From NCBI RefSeq assembly GCF_014642855.1, contig NZ_BMJB01000001.1:186001-250000 (forward strand): a stretch of 64,000 nucleotides of DNA, read 5' to 3'. Below the pieces are notes generated by a model that was not told the DNA's origin, did no database searches, and saw nothing but the letters and a program-made list of their open reading frames with translations. Within the stretch, counting starts at the first letter, position 1. Each line of letters starts with the position of its first letter. A program made the translations under genes and the position numbers. Shown piece after piece: positions 9,809 through 19,157 of the stretch. This DNA is from Edaphobacter acidisoli (GTDB taxonomy: Bacteria; Acidobacteriota; Terriglobia; Terriglobales; Acidobacteriaceae).

Positions 9809-11413
9809 TTACAATCCGTCAGCGAGTACGCGCGCATATGCCGGAAGCGTAAGAAAATCCTGAAAGTGCGGAGCCTTAACCAACTCGCGCATCAGAAATG
9901 CTGCATGTTTATAGGCCTCGAAACGATCCTTATCCACGCGAATCTCAGCTAGCGCCACTTCGCGATCGATCTCGCTCTCAACAAGCTCCGCCGTAATGCG
10001 CCGGCCATCGGTCAGGTGCGCATGATGATGCACCCACTGCCATAACTGGGCGCGACTGATCTCCGCCGTCGCTGCATCCTCCATCAGGTTGAACAGCGGT
10101 ACGCATCCAATCCCACGCAGCCAAGCCTCAAGATACCCCAACCCTACCGCAACATTCTGCCGCAGGCCCGCCTCCGTGATAGAGCCATCAGGCGCCTTCA
10201 GCAGGTCCGCCGCAGAAACGTTGAAATCGGTGAGCTGCTTGTCGATCTGGTTAGGCTGCGACATCACGCGATCGAAGACCTCAAGCGCCACCGGCACCAG
10301 GCCCGGATGCGCAACCCACGTGCCATCGTGACCGTCAGTGGCCTCGCGTTCCTTGTCCGCGCGCACCTGCGCAAGTGCCGTCTCATTCGCAATCGGGTCG
10401 CTCTTGATCGGGATATACGCACTCATTCCGCCCATCGCGCTGACTCCGCGACGGTGGCAGGTCTTGATCGCGAGCTTCGAGTAGCTGCGCATGAAGTGCG
10501 TCGTCATCGTTATTTGCGCACGATCGGGCAACAGCATAGTTTTGTCGCCCGCGAATTTTTTGATGAAGCTGAAGATGTAGTCCCAGCGTCCGCAGTTCAG
10601 CCCCGCCGAGTGCTCACGCAGCTCCCACAAAATCTCATCCATCTCAAACGTGGCGAGAATCGTCTCGATCAGCACCGTAGCTTTGATCGTTCCCGGCTTC
10701 AACCCGAGATCGCTCTCGGCCCTCACAAAGACATCGTTCCAAAGCCGCGCCTCCAGATGGCTCTCCATCTTGGGCAGGTAGAAATACGGCCCCGAACCAC
10801 GCGCCAGCAGCTCCTTCGCATTATGGAAGAGATAAAGGCCGAAGTCGAAGAGCGAGCCCGACATCGGCTCTCCGTCCACACTCACGTGGCGCTCATCAAG
10901 GTGCCAGCCGCGCGCGCGAACAAACAACACTGCAGGATTCTCCTTGAGCGCATACTGCTTTCCCGTCGAAGGGTCCTGAAACGTAATGGTCCGCCGCACC
11001 GCATCACGCAGATTCGCCTGGCCATCGATGACGTTCTCCCACGTTGGCGTGGTCGAGTCCTCGAAGTCAGCCATATAAACCTTCGCGCCACTGTTGAGCG
11101 CGTTGATAATCATCTTCCGATCTACCGGGCCGGTGATCTCGACCCGTCGATCGAGCAGATCGGCGGGCAGGGGAGCGACCCGCCATTCGCCCTCGCGGAT
11201 AGCCTTCGTCTCAGGCAAAAAGTCCGGCCGCTCGCCTGCATCCAAACGCACCTGCCTGGCCACGCGTGCCGCAAGCAGCTCTTTTCTCCGAGCATTGAAG
11301 GCCCGTTGTAGCCCGGCGACAAACGCGACAGCCTCCGGAGTAAGGACCTCCGCGCTCCGGGCGATCCCGGGCGCATGAACTTCGACACCATCAGCAAGTT
11401 GCGCCATCAGCAA
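9809..11413 (-). CDS. aceB: Malate synthase A
   Basis: Condenses glyoxylate and acetyl-CoA to malate, the second step of the glyoxylate bypass. At 534 residues it has the length of isoform A. It contains the family signature [11 protein letters not shown], as well as [15 protein letters not shown] and [11 protein letters not shown] in the TIM barrel. The annotated start is followed two codons later by another ATG (MAQLADG), and either could be used. It lies 20 bases downstream of the hydratase-like gene on the same strand, so the two probably share a transcript. Isocitrate lyase (aceA), its usual partner, is not in the window, so glyoxylate may come from elsewhere or aceA may be unlinked. Confidence 0.95.
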   Translation of the reverse strand: MLMAQLADGVEVHAPGIARSAEVLTPEAVAFVAGLQRAFNARRKELLAARVARQVRLDAGERPDFLPETKAIREGEWRVAPLPADLLDRRVEITGPVDRKMIINALNSGAKVYMADFEDSTTPTWENVIDGQANLRDAVRRTITFQDPSTGKQYALKENPAVLFVRARGWHLDERHVSVDGEPMSGSLFDFGLYLFHNAKELLARGSGPYFYLPKMESHLEARLWNDVFVRAESDLGLKPGTIKATVLIETILATFEMDEILWELREHSAGLNCGRWDYIFSFIKKFAGDKTMLLPDRAQITMTTHFMRSYSKLAIKTCHRRGVSAMGGMSAYIPIKSDPIANETALAQVRADKEREATDGHDGTWVAHPGLVPVALEVFDRVMSQPNQIDKQLTDFNVSAADLLKAPDGSITEAGLRQNVAVGLGYLEAWLRGIGCVPLFNLMEDAATAEISRAQLWQWVHHHAHLTDGRRITAELVESEIDREVALAEIRVDKDRFEAYKHAAFLMRELVKAPHFQDFLTLPAYARVLADGL

Positions 11414-11433
11414 AATCCTTTGTCCATCATCGA

Positions 11434-12222
11434 TCAGGCAAATCGCAAGCGAACGCGGCCTGCAGTCGAGAAAGTCACATCGACACTCGATCCCGCCGAT
11501 GCTTGCGTCAAACCAGTCCAGCTCCCGGTCGTAATCCAGTCGCCTTTCTTCAGCCCACCCGTGCGTGCCGCTCCTTCATTCGCCAGCCAGGGCAGCAGGC
11601 GCAGCAGGTCGCCAGATGTGTTCGACCCCGTCCGCTCCACGCGCACCGAGCCATCGACAGCAAGCGCGACATTCTCTTGTGTGAAGTCGATACTCTGCCA
11701 GTTCGGCACGCCATCGCCAAAGACGAACCCTCCATGAATCTGCATATCGGCGAGCCACGTGAACCGGTCCGTGCTGAGAGGATCGATCAACCCGCTCTCA
11801 ATGACTTCAATCGCCGGATGACAGCTCTCAATCGCAGCAATCACTTCCTCGCGTGTATAAGGCTCCTCACGCGGAGGTAGGTCTTCGCCTATCAGAAACG
11901 CAATCTCCGCTTCAAGCCCGCGCATACGATGCGTGATGCCCCGCAGCTCGCACCCGCTAGGCCCCATCCAATTCAGCGGCATCGGCGCGAACATCGGAGT
12001 CGCGTCTGCCGAAGGAGCACCCACCTTCCATCCTCCAATATCGTCGTACGCCAGGGCCATCCTGTCCTGAATGAAGTAGGCCTCTTCCAGCGTGGTCGGC
12101 CTCACATCCTTGGGCAGATCTGCGATTGCGTTTCCGGTTCTGCGAGCATCCAGCAAAATGTCTGCTGCGCTTATAAGTTGTCGTTGTTGTGCGCCGTTCA
12201 TCATCCGAACAGTTTGCACCAA
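11434..12222 (-). CDS. 2-keto-4-pentenoate hydratase-like protein (MhpD/FAH superfamily)
   Basis: Resembles hydratases and decarboxylases of meta-cleavage aromatic pathways, which hydrate 2-hydroxypentadienoate using a divalent metal. Seen: the acidic metal-site region [14 protein letters not shown] near residue 105, [12 protein letters not shown] near 140 and the glycine-rich end [21 protein letters not shown] near 225. The length of 262 is typical. A second ATG (MNGAQQRQL) seven residues in is an alternative start. It sits 31 bases after the large PIG-L gene and 20 before aceB. No other aromatic-degradation enzymes are nearby, so the true substrate may be a different 2-keto acid. Confidence 0.8.
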   Translation of the reverse strand: MVQTVRMMNGAQQRQLISAADILLDARRTGNAIADLPKDVRPTTLEEAYFIQDRMALAYDDIGGWKVGAPSADATPMFAPMPLNWMGPSGCELRGITHRMRGLEAEIAFLIGEDLPPREEPYTREEVIAAIESCHPAIEVIESGLIDPLSTDRFTWLADMQIHGGFVFGDGVPNWQSIDFTQENVALAVDGSVRVERTGSNTSGDLLRLLPWLANEGAARTGGLKKGDWITTGSWTGLTQASAGSSVDVTFSTAGRVRLRFA

Positions 12223-12253
12223 CCGGCGTGATCCCGCAACGCGCAGCGAAATT

Positions 12254-15109
12254 TTACTTCGCTGCCTGCTGTCCCATGCTCAACAAATTCGCAAACAGCC
12301 GATAGGCTCCAGGCACCCCGTCAGGCATCTGCCGATAGAGCGCATAGGCCAGGTAAACATAAGCTCCCTTGCCCGTCTTAGCCACCAGCAGTCCGCCCTT
12401 CTGCGGGTCCTGGCCCGGATCATGCGTCTCCAAAAGCGCCTCGTACTTCGGGTCCCAGCTCTCTGGAAACCCGTGGCCGCGCTCCTCGACCCAGCCATCA
12501 AAATCCCGCTCAGTGATGCGGTTGGGCCAGCGCAGAACAGAATCGTCCGGCATCAGAAGCTTCACCGGAGCCTTCTCATCCACCACACGCTCGCCGTTTC
12601 CTCCCAGAGTCAGAGGATAAGGCCCAAAGTCATGATCGAACTGGCTGGAGTTGTATTGCACAATCACCACGCCGCCAGCCTTTGCGTAGGCAAGCAACTG
12701 CGCATTGGCAGCCGCCAGGTCAGGATGCGCTGCATAAGCGCGCACGCCCAGCACAACCACATCAAAGTCACCAAGCCTGCCCGCCGTCACATCGCTCATC
12801 GTCAAAGTAGTTGCATGAACGCCGACATTCCAGAGCGACTCCTCAACCTCATCGCCCGTGCCTGGAAGATAACCCACACGAAGCGCACGCCCACCGGGTC
12901 CAGTTGCAACCTTCACGTCAACACCACGTGCGCTATACGTCGCAGCGCGATAAAGATTGGTCGGCATCAGCCCTGTATACCCAACCGTCTCATAACCCTC
13001 GCTATATTCCTTGCCCGCATAGGTCGCGACCGCCGTCATCGTATAAGCGGTCTCGCTCATCTTCGCCGGAGTCACGACGAAGGGAACATCCACCGCGTCA
13101 CCATCCTTCGCCAGCGAAAACTCCGCCGTGGCCGGGCTTGCCGTCCATCCTGCCGGAAGCTCAAGTTTGACCGTTCCCGCAGCCGTCCCCTTCACATTGC
13201 TACGCACGCGGGCAGTTACCGTCAGGGACTTCTCAGTCAAAGGCACCACGCCAGCCGCAGGCGAAACCGAAACTGAAATGGCCGGTGCAACCACCAGCGG
13301 CTCGTACACCGTGCCCTGTCCCGTCACACGGTGCAGCGTCTGCACCACCTCGCCCAGCTTGATCGCGACGCCGTTGTAGTTCACCGTCGCCCACGCCGTC
13401 AGCGGAGGCAGGGGCAGGGAAGCGTTTCGCATCGCCGGGTCAGCGATGTCATAGTAGTTCTGTTCATCGTTGGCCCGTGTAAACGGAGGCCGCGTCGCAG
13501 GCGCATCTTCGGGCAGCTTCACCGTGAAACGCGCATCATGGGCATCATTCTCGCGAAGTTCCACGCTCGATCCGTTGCCTCCACCGGATTCCTGCACCTG
13601 CGCGCCGACGGTGGAATCAAGCGCAACCGACTCAAGCGTCAGCTTGGCATTGCTTCCATTAACCACGCGCACCTCAACGCCAAAAGCCTGCCCCGGAATC
13701 GCAGTGAGAAACGTATCGCCGCCATCGCCAAACCGTGCAAACGGGCTGCCGTCGCTCGCTCCAGAAGCCACCTGTGCCCGCAGTCGCAACCCAAGCGCCT
13801 CGCCCAGAGCATCATTGAACTGCGCACGCTTCACGCGAAGCTCATGCAGCACGTTGTACTTCTCGCTCGCAGCAAGATTGCCCGCGTCCACCTTCGTAAT
13901 CAGCGCATCGGTGGCCTTCAACCCATCGCACAGAAACGGGGCAGTCTTCTCCGGAGCGGCAATCGTGTAAGCCTCCGTAGCCTGCTCGACCAGCGCGTCG
14001 ATCTTCTCCAAATCCTGCCGCAAAAAACTCTTCTCATCCGGAGCGAGCGTCGCGATTCCAGTCAGCGATGTATCAATCCCATCAAAGAAGCTCTGCTCCT
14101 CATTTCCACTCTCAACGCGCGAACCATAGCGGTGATAAGCCACGTCAAAGCTGCCCGCCGCAGGCACGCCCATGCCGCCGTTCTGCGTCTTCTGCAAGCC
14201 CAGGCCCAAGCGCGCGAACTGCAAATAGCTCATGCCCAGCACCGGGCTGTACTCGCCCTCGTGGATGACGACATTCGGCTTCGGCGACTCCGTCGACCAC
14301 TGCCTCGTCACATAGTTGTAGAAACGCGCAGGAGCCCATTTCCCGGTCGCATAATCAAACATCCCCTTCGACGACACGCGGAAGAACGGCGCCCGCGCAT
14401 AAACCTTCGCCGGACTCCACGGCATCAGGCCAGCCGCAATCTGGTCAGGAAAAACCTTCGGATCGCCCGCCGCATTGAAGACCTCCTGCGCCATCTCCCC
14501 TGAAACCTGGTGCTGCCCATGCCCATCCGTCACGCCGCCCTCAAAGACGCTCGTCACCACCAGCGGCCGATACAGCCGCACCGCCCGCACCGCATCGTAC
14601 AGAACGCGCTCATGCCCCCAGTTCGCCAGGCTCTCTTCCTTCGTCTTCGAAAAGCCGAAGTCCACCACCGAGCCCCACATCTGGTCCACGCCCATATAAC
14701 GGTCCGCGGCAAGCAACTCCTGCGTGCGCACCAGGCCAAGTGCACCATCGAAGTCGCCAGACATCAAATTCTGCCCGCCTTCACCGCGCGTCAGCGTCAG
14801 CATTGCGACATGCGCTCCCTGCCCGCGAGCCTCGTAAGTCAGCATCCCGCCGTCTTCGTCATCTGGATGCGCGACAATCATCATCAGGCTGGCGCGTGTC
14901 CGCAGCTTCAGCAGGCTCTGCCACAGCGCGATCGCGCCTTCATTGGCCGCGACCCGGCGAACAGCCACAGTCGCACGTACCCGTTCGCCGCTTAGATTGG
15001 CTGGATCGTGCAGCTTAGGAGTATTCTGCTGTCCAATCGCCGTTACGCCTGCCGCCGCAAGCACAAGCCCCGCAACACCCAACCCGGTCAAAGTCCGCAT
15101 TCTGGCCAT
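12254..15109 (-). CDS. Large exported PIG-L (LmbE-like) deacetylase
   Basis: A 951-residue protein with an N-terminal signal sequence (hydrophobic residues 9-25, ending near AIGQQ). The first third is a PIG-L zinc deacetylase domain, with metal motif VAHPDDE near residue 80 and GHGQHQ near 200. Such domains remove acetyl groups from N-acetylglucosamine-type substrates. The middle is beta-rich and resembles NEW3/CARDB-like domains (VSVSPAAGVVPLTEKSLTVTA...). The C-terminal 200 residues look like a glutamine-amidotransferase/ThuA-type fold (GRLGDFDVVVLGVRAYAAHPDL; YAKAGGVVIVQYNSS). This long architecture is far larger than the usual 220-270-residue PIG-L proteins. It probably acts in the periplasm or outside the cell. 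The last call is inference from fold-like patterns only. Confidence 0.8.
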   Translation of the reverse strand: MARMRTLTGLGVAGLVLAAAGVTAIGQQNTPKLHDPANLSGERVRATVAVRRVAANEGAIALWQSLLKLRTRASLMMIVAHPDDEDGGMLTYEARGQGAHVAMLTLTRGEGGQNLMSGDFDGALGLVRTQELLAADRYMGVDQMWGSVVDFGFSKTKEESLANWGHERVLYDAVRAVRLYRPLVVTSVFEGGVTDGHGQHQVSGEMAQEVFNAAGDPKVFPDQIAAGLMPWSPAKVYARAPFFRVSSKGMFDYATGKWAPARFYNYVTRQWSTESPKPNVVIHEGEYSPVLGMSYLQFARLGLGLQKTQNGGMGVPAAGSFDVAYHRYGSRVESGNEEQSFFDGIDTSLTGIATLAPDEKSFLRQDLEKIDALVEQATEAYTIAAPEKTAPFLCDGLKATDALITKVDAGNLAASEKYNVLHELRVKRAQFNDALGEALGLRLRAQVASGASDGSPFARFGDGGDTFLTAIPGQAFGVEVRVVNGSNAKLTLESVALDSTVGAQVQESGGGNGSSVELRENDAHDARFTVKLPEDAPATRPPFTRANDEQNYYDIADPAMRNASLPLPPLTAWATVNYNGVAIKLGEVVQTLHRVTGQGTVYEPLVVAPAISVSVSPAAGVVPLTEKSLTVTARVRSNVKGTAAGTVKLELPAGWTASPATAEFSLAKDGDAVDVPFVVTPAKMSETAYTMTAVATYAGKEYSEGYETVGYTGLMPTNLYRAATYSARGVDVKVATGPGGRALRVGYLPGTGDEVEESLWNVGVHATTLTMSDVTAGRLGDFDVVVLGVRAYAAHPDLAAANAQLLAYAKAGGVVIVQYNSSQFDHDFGPYPLTLGGNGERVVDEKAPVKLLMPDDSVLRWPNRITERDFDGWVEERGHGFPESWDPKYEALLETHDPGQDPQKGGLLVAKTGKGAYVYLAYALYRQMPDGVPGAYRLFANLLSMGQQAAK

Positions 15110-15253
15110 CTATCCTTAATCTCTCACATCAGGGCTTTTCAAAGTTGGTAGGGCGTCCAGACGGGACAGAGAAACGTACTGTAACCAGAGGCGAATTCGC
15201 GAGTCATACCAAATGACAGCACTTTGCCTCGTTGAAAGGATCAGGCCACTCCA

Positions 15254-16228
15254 ATGCTCCTTCGCAAGTCCTCCAGCGCAGACGTTCCTTCCTCCCAAAT
15301 CACGTCCAGGAGCGTCTTCGAGCGCTTCAATCGCCGCAGCTTCCTCACCGGAGCGGCCGCAGTGGGCGTCGTCGCCGTTGCCGCGGAAAAGCTGCCGCCA
15401 ATCCTCGATCCCAGAATCAGCGCTCGCGCTGCGGATCAGCTCCAGGTCGTTTCCAGCAAATACACCACCACCGAGAACCAGACGCCGTTCTTCAAGGCCA
15501 CCAACTACAACAACTTTTACGAGTTCGGCACCGACAAATCCGACCCCGCGCACTACGCCGGCAAGCTCCAGACGCGGCCCTGGACCATCCAAGTTACCGG
15601 CATGGTCAAAAAGCCGCTCACGCTCGGCGTCGACGACGTGCTCAAATACCGCCCCCTTGAAAACCGCATCTACCGTATGCGCTGCGTCGAGGCCTGGTCG
15701 ATGGTCATCCCGTGGGACGGCTACTCACTCTCTGAGTTCATCAACTTCTGCCAGCCCCTGCCCAGCGCAAAGTTCGTCCAGTTCCTCTCCGACGAGAACA
15801 AAAAGCAGATGCGTCTGCCCTTCGGCTATAACTGGCCCTACTCCGAGGGTCTCCGCATGGACGAAGCCATGAATCCGCTCACGCTGCTCACCTTCGGCTG
15901 CTACGGCCAGGCGCTGCCCAACCAGAACGGCGCGCCTATTCGCGTTGTCATTCCGTGGAAGTACGGCTTCAAGGGTGCCAAATCAATCGTCAAATTCCAC
16001 TTCACCGATAAGCAGCCGCACACACTCTGGAATGACATGGCTCCTGATGAGTATGGCTTCTACTCGAACGTCAATCCACAGGTCGATCACCCACGCTGGT
16101 CGCAGGCGCACGAACGCCGCATCGACTCAAGTTTCCTGCCCCACACCATTCCCACGCAGATGTTCAATGGCTACTCCGACCAGGTCGCCAGCATGTACGC
16201 CGGCATGAATCTCAAAAGGAATTACTGA
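15254..16228 (+). CDS. msrP: Protein-methionine-sulfoxide reductase catalytic subunit MsrP
   Basis: Periplasmic molybdopterin enzyme that reduces methionine sulfoxide in oxidised envelope proteins. It carries a Tat signal (NRRSFLTGAAAVG, residues 26-38), consistent with folded cofactor export. The molybdenum-ligating cysteine lies in YRMRCVEAWSMVIPWDGY near residue 143. Further family landmarks are FGYNWPYSEGLRMDEAMNPLTLL and IRVVIPWKYGFKGAKSI. The length of 324 is normal. The stop codon overlaps an ATG (TGATG), but the frame that starts there is the antisense of the next gene. Its membrane partner MsrQ lies 0.85 kb downstream on the same strand, beyond an oppositely oriented gene. Confidence 0.95.
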   Translation: MLLRKSSSADVPSSQITSRSVFERFNRRSFLTGAAAVGVVAVAAEKLPPILDPRISARAADQLQVVSSKYTTTENQTPFFKATNYNNFYEFGTDKSDPAHYAGKLQTRPWTIQVTGMVKKPLTLGVDDVLKYRPLENRIYRMRCVEAWSMVIPWDGYSLSEFINFCQPLPSAKFVQFLSDENKKQMRLPFGYNWPYSEGLRMDEAMNPLTLLTFGCYGQALPNQNGAPIRVVIPWKYGFKGAKSIVKFHFTDKQPHTLWNDMAPDEYGFYSNVNPQVDHPRWSQAHERRIDSSFLPHTIPTQMFNGYSDQVASMYAGMNLKRNY

Positions 16229-16260
16229 TGCTCCGCTCTCCATTGGCAACGCAGCCGGCT

Positions 16261-17004
16261 TCACCAGATATTTCGCATGTCATCGACTACAGGAACCACC
16301 GCCAGCACCAGAAGAATCGCAGCCAGTGGCAGCGCGATCACAAAACCAACATGCGCAAAGCCAATTGCACCACTTACTCCACCGATGACGAACAGGCTGA
16401 CCAGCGAAGTCAGCAGCCAGAGATTGTCTCGGTCGGCCCGCACTTCCTGGCTCCCGGGGTGTACTCCGCGGTTCCAGTAGACCAGCCTGCCCAGCTCAAT
16501 CCCAATGTCCGTCACCATGCCCGTGACGTGCGTCGTGCGAATCTCTTTTTGAGATATCTTCGTGATGATGGCGTTCTGCAATCCCATCGTGAAGCAGAGC
16601 AGTCCTACGGTGGCCGAGACAAGCAACCAATGGTGCTCTTCAAACCGTCTGCCCATCAACCCAAAGCAGGCCAGCAACACGGCCTCGACGATCAGTGGAA
16701 ATGCATATTCGCTTTGCATCTCCCTTCGCCGGCACCAGTTCACCAATACCGCGGTACAAGCCGCTCCGGCGACGAATGCCAGTATCGAGCTCAGCCCCGC
16801 TGCCGCCAGTTGCAGATCGCCTATGGCAAGGTGGCCTGCCATCGCCGAGGTGATGCCGGACATGTGCGAGCTGTAACTCCTTGTCGCAACGTATCCGCCC
16901 GCGTCAGTAGCCCCGGCAATAAAAGCGAGAACACGCGCCAGTTGCCGGTTGCCCGTCTGGCTCCGATCCTTTCCCGTCAATCTGCGAAGATAGGGAACTG
17001 GCAT
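16261..17004 (-). CDS. YoaK/DUF1275 family membrane protein
   Basis: 247 residues with six hydrophobic segments. The N-terminal FIAGATDAGGYVATRSYSSH-MSG and the central GLQNAIITKIS..IRTTHVTGMVTDIGIELG are the hallmarks of DUF1275. The function of the family is not established. A transport role is often suggested. The gene is inserted, in the opposite direction, between msrP and msrQ, and its stop is only 32 bases from the msrP stop. It is therefore probably a separate transcription unit facing into msrP. Confidence 0.88.
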   Translation of the reverse strand: MPVPYLRRLTGKDRSQTGNRQLARVLAFIAGATDAGGYVATRSYSSHMSGITSAMAGHLAIGDLQLAAAGLSSILAFVAGAACTAVLVNWCRRREMQSEYAFPLIVEAVLLACFGLMGRRFEEHHWLLVSATVGLLCFTMGLQNAIITKISQKEIRTTHVTGMVTDIGIELGRLVYWNRGVHPGSQEVRADRDNLWLLTSLVSLFVIGGVSGAIGFAHVGFVIALPLAAILLVLAVVPVVDDMRNIW

Positions 17005-17081
17005 GCCTGTCCTCTATCTTCGCAAGCATCCGCCTTGATACACAACACTGAAGGGCCATCGCTCTAACTGCAATCCAAGTC

Positions 17082-17789
17082 ATGTCCAAACGCGCCATCA
17101 TCGTCCTGAAAATTCTCGTCCACATCCTCTGCCTCGCGCCTTTCGCGTGGCTGCTGCACTTCTACACCTCGGGCGCGCTCGCGCTCAATCCCGACCCGGT
17201 CAACTACATCACGCACTTCACCGGCAACTGGACGCTCTACATCCTGCTCGCCTGCCTCGCCATCACGCCCATCCGCCGCATCTCGCCGAAGATTGCGTGG
17301 CTCGTCCGCTTCCGCCGTCTCATCGGCCTCTATGCGTTCTTCTACGCGACGCTGCATCTCGCCACGTATGTCTTCCTCTTCTCCGGCTACGACATCACCG
17401 CCGCCATCACCAGCCTGCGCGCAGGACATCCCGGCGGGCTCATCACCGAGTGGCAGCAAATCTGGCCCGGCATCCTCGACGACCTCGCCAAGCGCCGCTT
17501 CATCCAGGTCGGCCTCCTTGCATGGTTCATTCTCTTCCTGCTTGCCATCACGTCACCGGCATTCATCATGCGCGCCATGGGAGGAAGAAACTGGCGCTGG
17601 CTGCACTCGCTGATCTATGTCGCGGCCATCGCCGGAGTCATCCACTTCTGGTGGCTGGTGAAGCCAGGCGTGCTCACCCCATGGAAGGACACCGCAGTCC
17701 TCGCCATCCTGCTTGCTGCCCGCATCGGATACGCAGCCTGGAAAAAGTACCGCAAGCCGCGCCCAGTGCCAGCCGCTGTTGCCCGCTAG
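17082..17789 (+). CDS. msrQ: Haem membrane subunit MsrQ
   Basis: Inner-membrane b-type cytochrome that passes quinol electrons to MsrP. 235 residues with six membrane segments. Conserved features include the early LHFYTSGALALNPDPVNYITHFTGNWTLY, FRRLIGLYAFFYATLHLATYV with haem-ligand candidate His, and NWRWLHSLIYVAAIAGVIHFWW with two further His. The length and order match the family. It is normally co-transcribed directly with msrP. Here the DUF1275 gene intervenes, leaving 77 bases between the divergent starts of DUF1275 and msrQ, so msrQ probably has its own promoter. Confidence 0.93.
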   Translation: MSKRAIIVLKILVHILCLAPFAWLLHFYTSGALALNPDPVNYITHFTGNWTLYILLACLAITPIRRISPKIAWLVRFRRLIGLYAFFYATLHLATYVFLFSGYDITAAITSLRAGHPGGLITEWQQIWPGILDDLAKRRFIQVGLLAWFILFLLAITSPAFIMRAMGGRNWRWLHSLIYVAAIAGVIHFWWLVKPGVLTPWKDTAVLAILLAARIGYAAWKKYRKPRPVPAAVAR

Positions 17790-17797
17790 CCCACGCC

Positions 17798-18394
17798 TTA
17801 CGGAAAGAGTCTCTGCCTGGTCCAATCGTCGCCCGCTCGGACAAACAGAAACCGATCATGCATGCGACCGATTCCTTGCAGCCAGAACTCCATCCGCTCA
17901 GGCCGCAGCACGTAGCCCTTCCAATAGCTCGGCCTGGGCACTTCATTCGGATACTGCACGCCAATCTCATGCACCCGCGCCTCCAACTCTTCGCGGCTTC
18001 CAAGCACGCGGCTCTGCTGCGAAGCCACAGCGCTCAACTGGCTCATCCGCGAGCGCGTCCGAAAATAGGCATCCGAATCGGCGCCAGGAAGCTCCGAGAC
18101 AACACCCTCCACACGCACCTGCCGCCTCAGACTCTTCCAGTGAAAACACATCGCCGCGCGCGGATTCGCCGCCAACTCCACCCCTTTGCGGCTCTCCGCG
18201 TTCGTAAAGAAGGCAAATCCGCGCGCATCAACCCGCTTCACCAACACCATGCGCACGCTAGGCGCGCCGTCAACAGTCGCGGTCCCGAGCGCTGCCGCAT
18301 TTGCATCGTTCGGCTCCGAAGCCTCCGCGTCCGTCAACCATGCGGCAAACAAAGCAATCGGGTCTTCGGCTCTCTCTACTTCAAAGTTTTCCAT
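17798..18394 (-). CDS. pdxH: Pyridoxamine 5'-phosphate oxidase
   Basis: FMN enzyme that makes pyridoxal phosphate from pyridoxine or pyridoxamine phosphate. Family landmarks in order are APSVRMVLVKRVDARGFAFFT, RRQVRVEGVVSELP, YFRTRSRMSQLSAVASQQS, and the C-terminal signature PERMEFWLQGIGRMHDRFLF. I placed the start at ATG 18394 (MENFEVERAEDP), preceded by GGTGGAG, giving 198 residues. The longer frame starts with TTG at 18436 and overlaps the upstream stop. It ends 8 bases from the msrQ stop, in convergent orientation. It is 34 bases after the BshB-like gene and probably part of the same transcript. Confidence 0.93.
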   Translation of the reverse strand: MENFEVERAEDPIALFAAWLTDAEASEPNDANAAALGTATVDGAPSVRMVLVKRVDARGFAFFTNAESRKGVELAANPRAAMCFHWKSLRRQVRVEGVVSELPGADSDAYFRTRSRMSQLSAVASQQSRVLGSREELEARVHEIGVQYPNEVPRPSYWKGYVLRPERMEFWLQGIGRMHDRFLFVRAGDDWTRQRLFP

Positions 18395-18428
18395 CACTCC
18401 ACCGGATGCAAGAGCAGGGAAGCGCCCG

Positions 18429-19157
18429 CTACGCAAGCCCTTCGAACAAGTCAGTCATCTGCCGCGCAGGCTCAGCCTCTGCAGTAGCGACGAGTGTATA
18501 GAACTCTTCCACGCCAAACTTCTCAAACTCAGCCTTCGTCTTCTCGACAAGCGGAATCTGCGACGTATGCTGCCGAAACGCCTCTGCCTTCTTCTTCTGC
18601 ACGGAGCGAATATCAAGCGTCACCGTCCACGGAATCGGCATCGGCGCGGGCCTGCCTGCAAGGAAGAAGTTCGTGCTGATGTGAAACAGCCGCTTCGCCT
18701 GGTGCACCGGCCCCAGCTCCTTGTAGCGCTTCGTCTGCCCGCTCCAATGAAACGCCGAACTCGCCAGCGCCGACACCAGCATGTGGTCCGGATGCGTGTT
18801 CAGCCCGCCATCACCGCCAAACGTAATCACAACATCGGGCCTGAAGCTGCGCATCCGTTCGACCAGCTTCGCCGCTGCCTCCGAGAAGTTCACAAACTCG
18901 AGCCGCGCATCGTGATAATCCAGCGTCTCGTGCTTGGTCACGCCCAGCACCTCGCACGAAGCAGCAAACTCCGCACGACGCATCCTGCCCAGCTCTTCAC
19001 CCGAGCCCGCCGACCCTCGATAGCTCCCTGCCTGCCCATCCGTCAGGCACACCACATAGGTCTCAACGCCACGTTCCGCCGCCAGCGCCAGCGCGCCGCC
19101 AAACGCAAAGCACTCATCATCCGGATGCGCCACGCAACACATCAACTTCAATCCCAC
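18429..19157 (-). CDS. PIG-L deacetylase, BshB1-like
   Basis: Zinc-dependent N-deacetylase of 242 residues, the size of BshB1, which deacetylates GlcNAc-malate in bacillithiol synthesis. Motifs: VAHPDDE near residue 10 and GLNTHPDHMLVS near 130, providing the metal ligands, with CLTDGQAGSYRG between them. There is no signal peptide, so it is cytoplasmic. It overlaps the end of rnhB by 10 bases, implying coupled translation. No bshA or bshC is in view, so the bacillithiol role is inference. Mycothiol-type or lipid substrates remain possible. Confidence 0.85.
   Translation of the reverse strand: MGLKLMCCVAHPDDECFAFGGALALAAERGVETYVVCLTDGQAGSYRGSAGSGEELGRMRRAEFAASCEVLGVTKHETLDYHDARLEFVNFSEAAAKLVERMRSFRPDVVITFGGDGGLNTHPDHMLVSALASSAFHWSGQTKRYKELGPVHQAKRLFHISTNFFLAGRPAPMPIPWTVTLDIRSVQKKKAEAFRQHTSQIPLVEKTKAEFEKFGVEEFYTLVATAEAEPARQMTDLFEGLA

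Noticed and set aside
9925..9940. Near match to a DnaA box (TTATCCACG)
   Set aside because: It is single, lies inside aceB and is far from the skew change, so it is most likely chance.
12092..14503. Two plus-strand frames of about 390 codons each across the PIG-L gene
   Set aside because: They are antisense shadows with Arg/His-rich translations, while the minus frame carries the HPDDE motif and a signal peptide.
16228..17067. A 279-codon plus-strand frame starting in an ATGA overlap with msrP
   Set aside because: It is antisense to the DUF1275 gene and translates to a composition without domains, rich in Arg, Gln and Pro. The minus-strand gene has clear family motifs.
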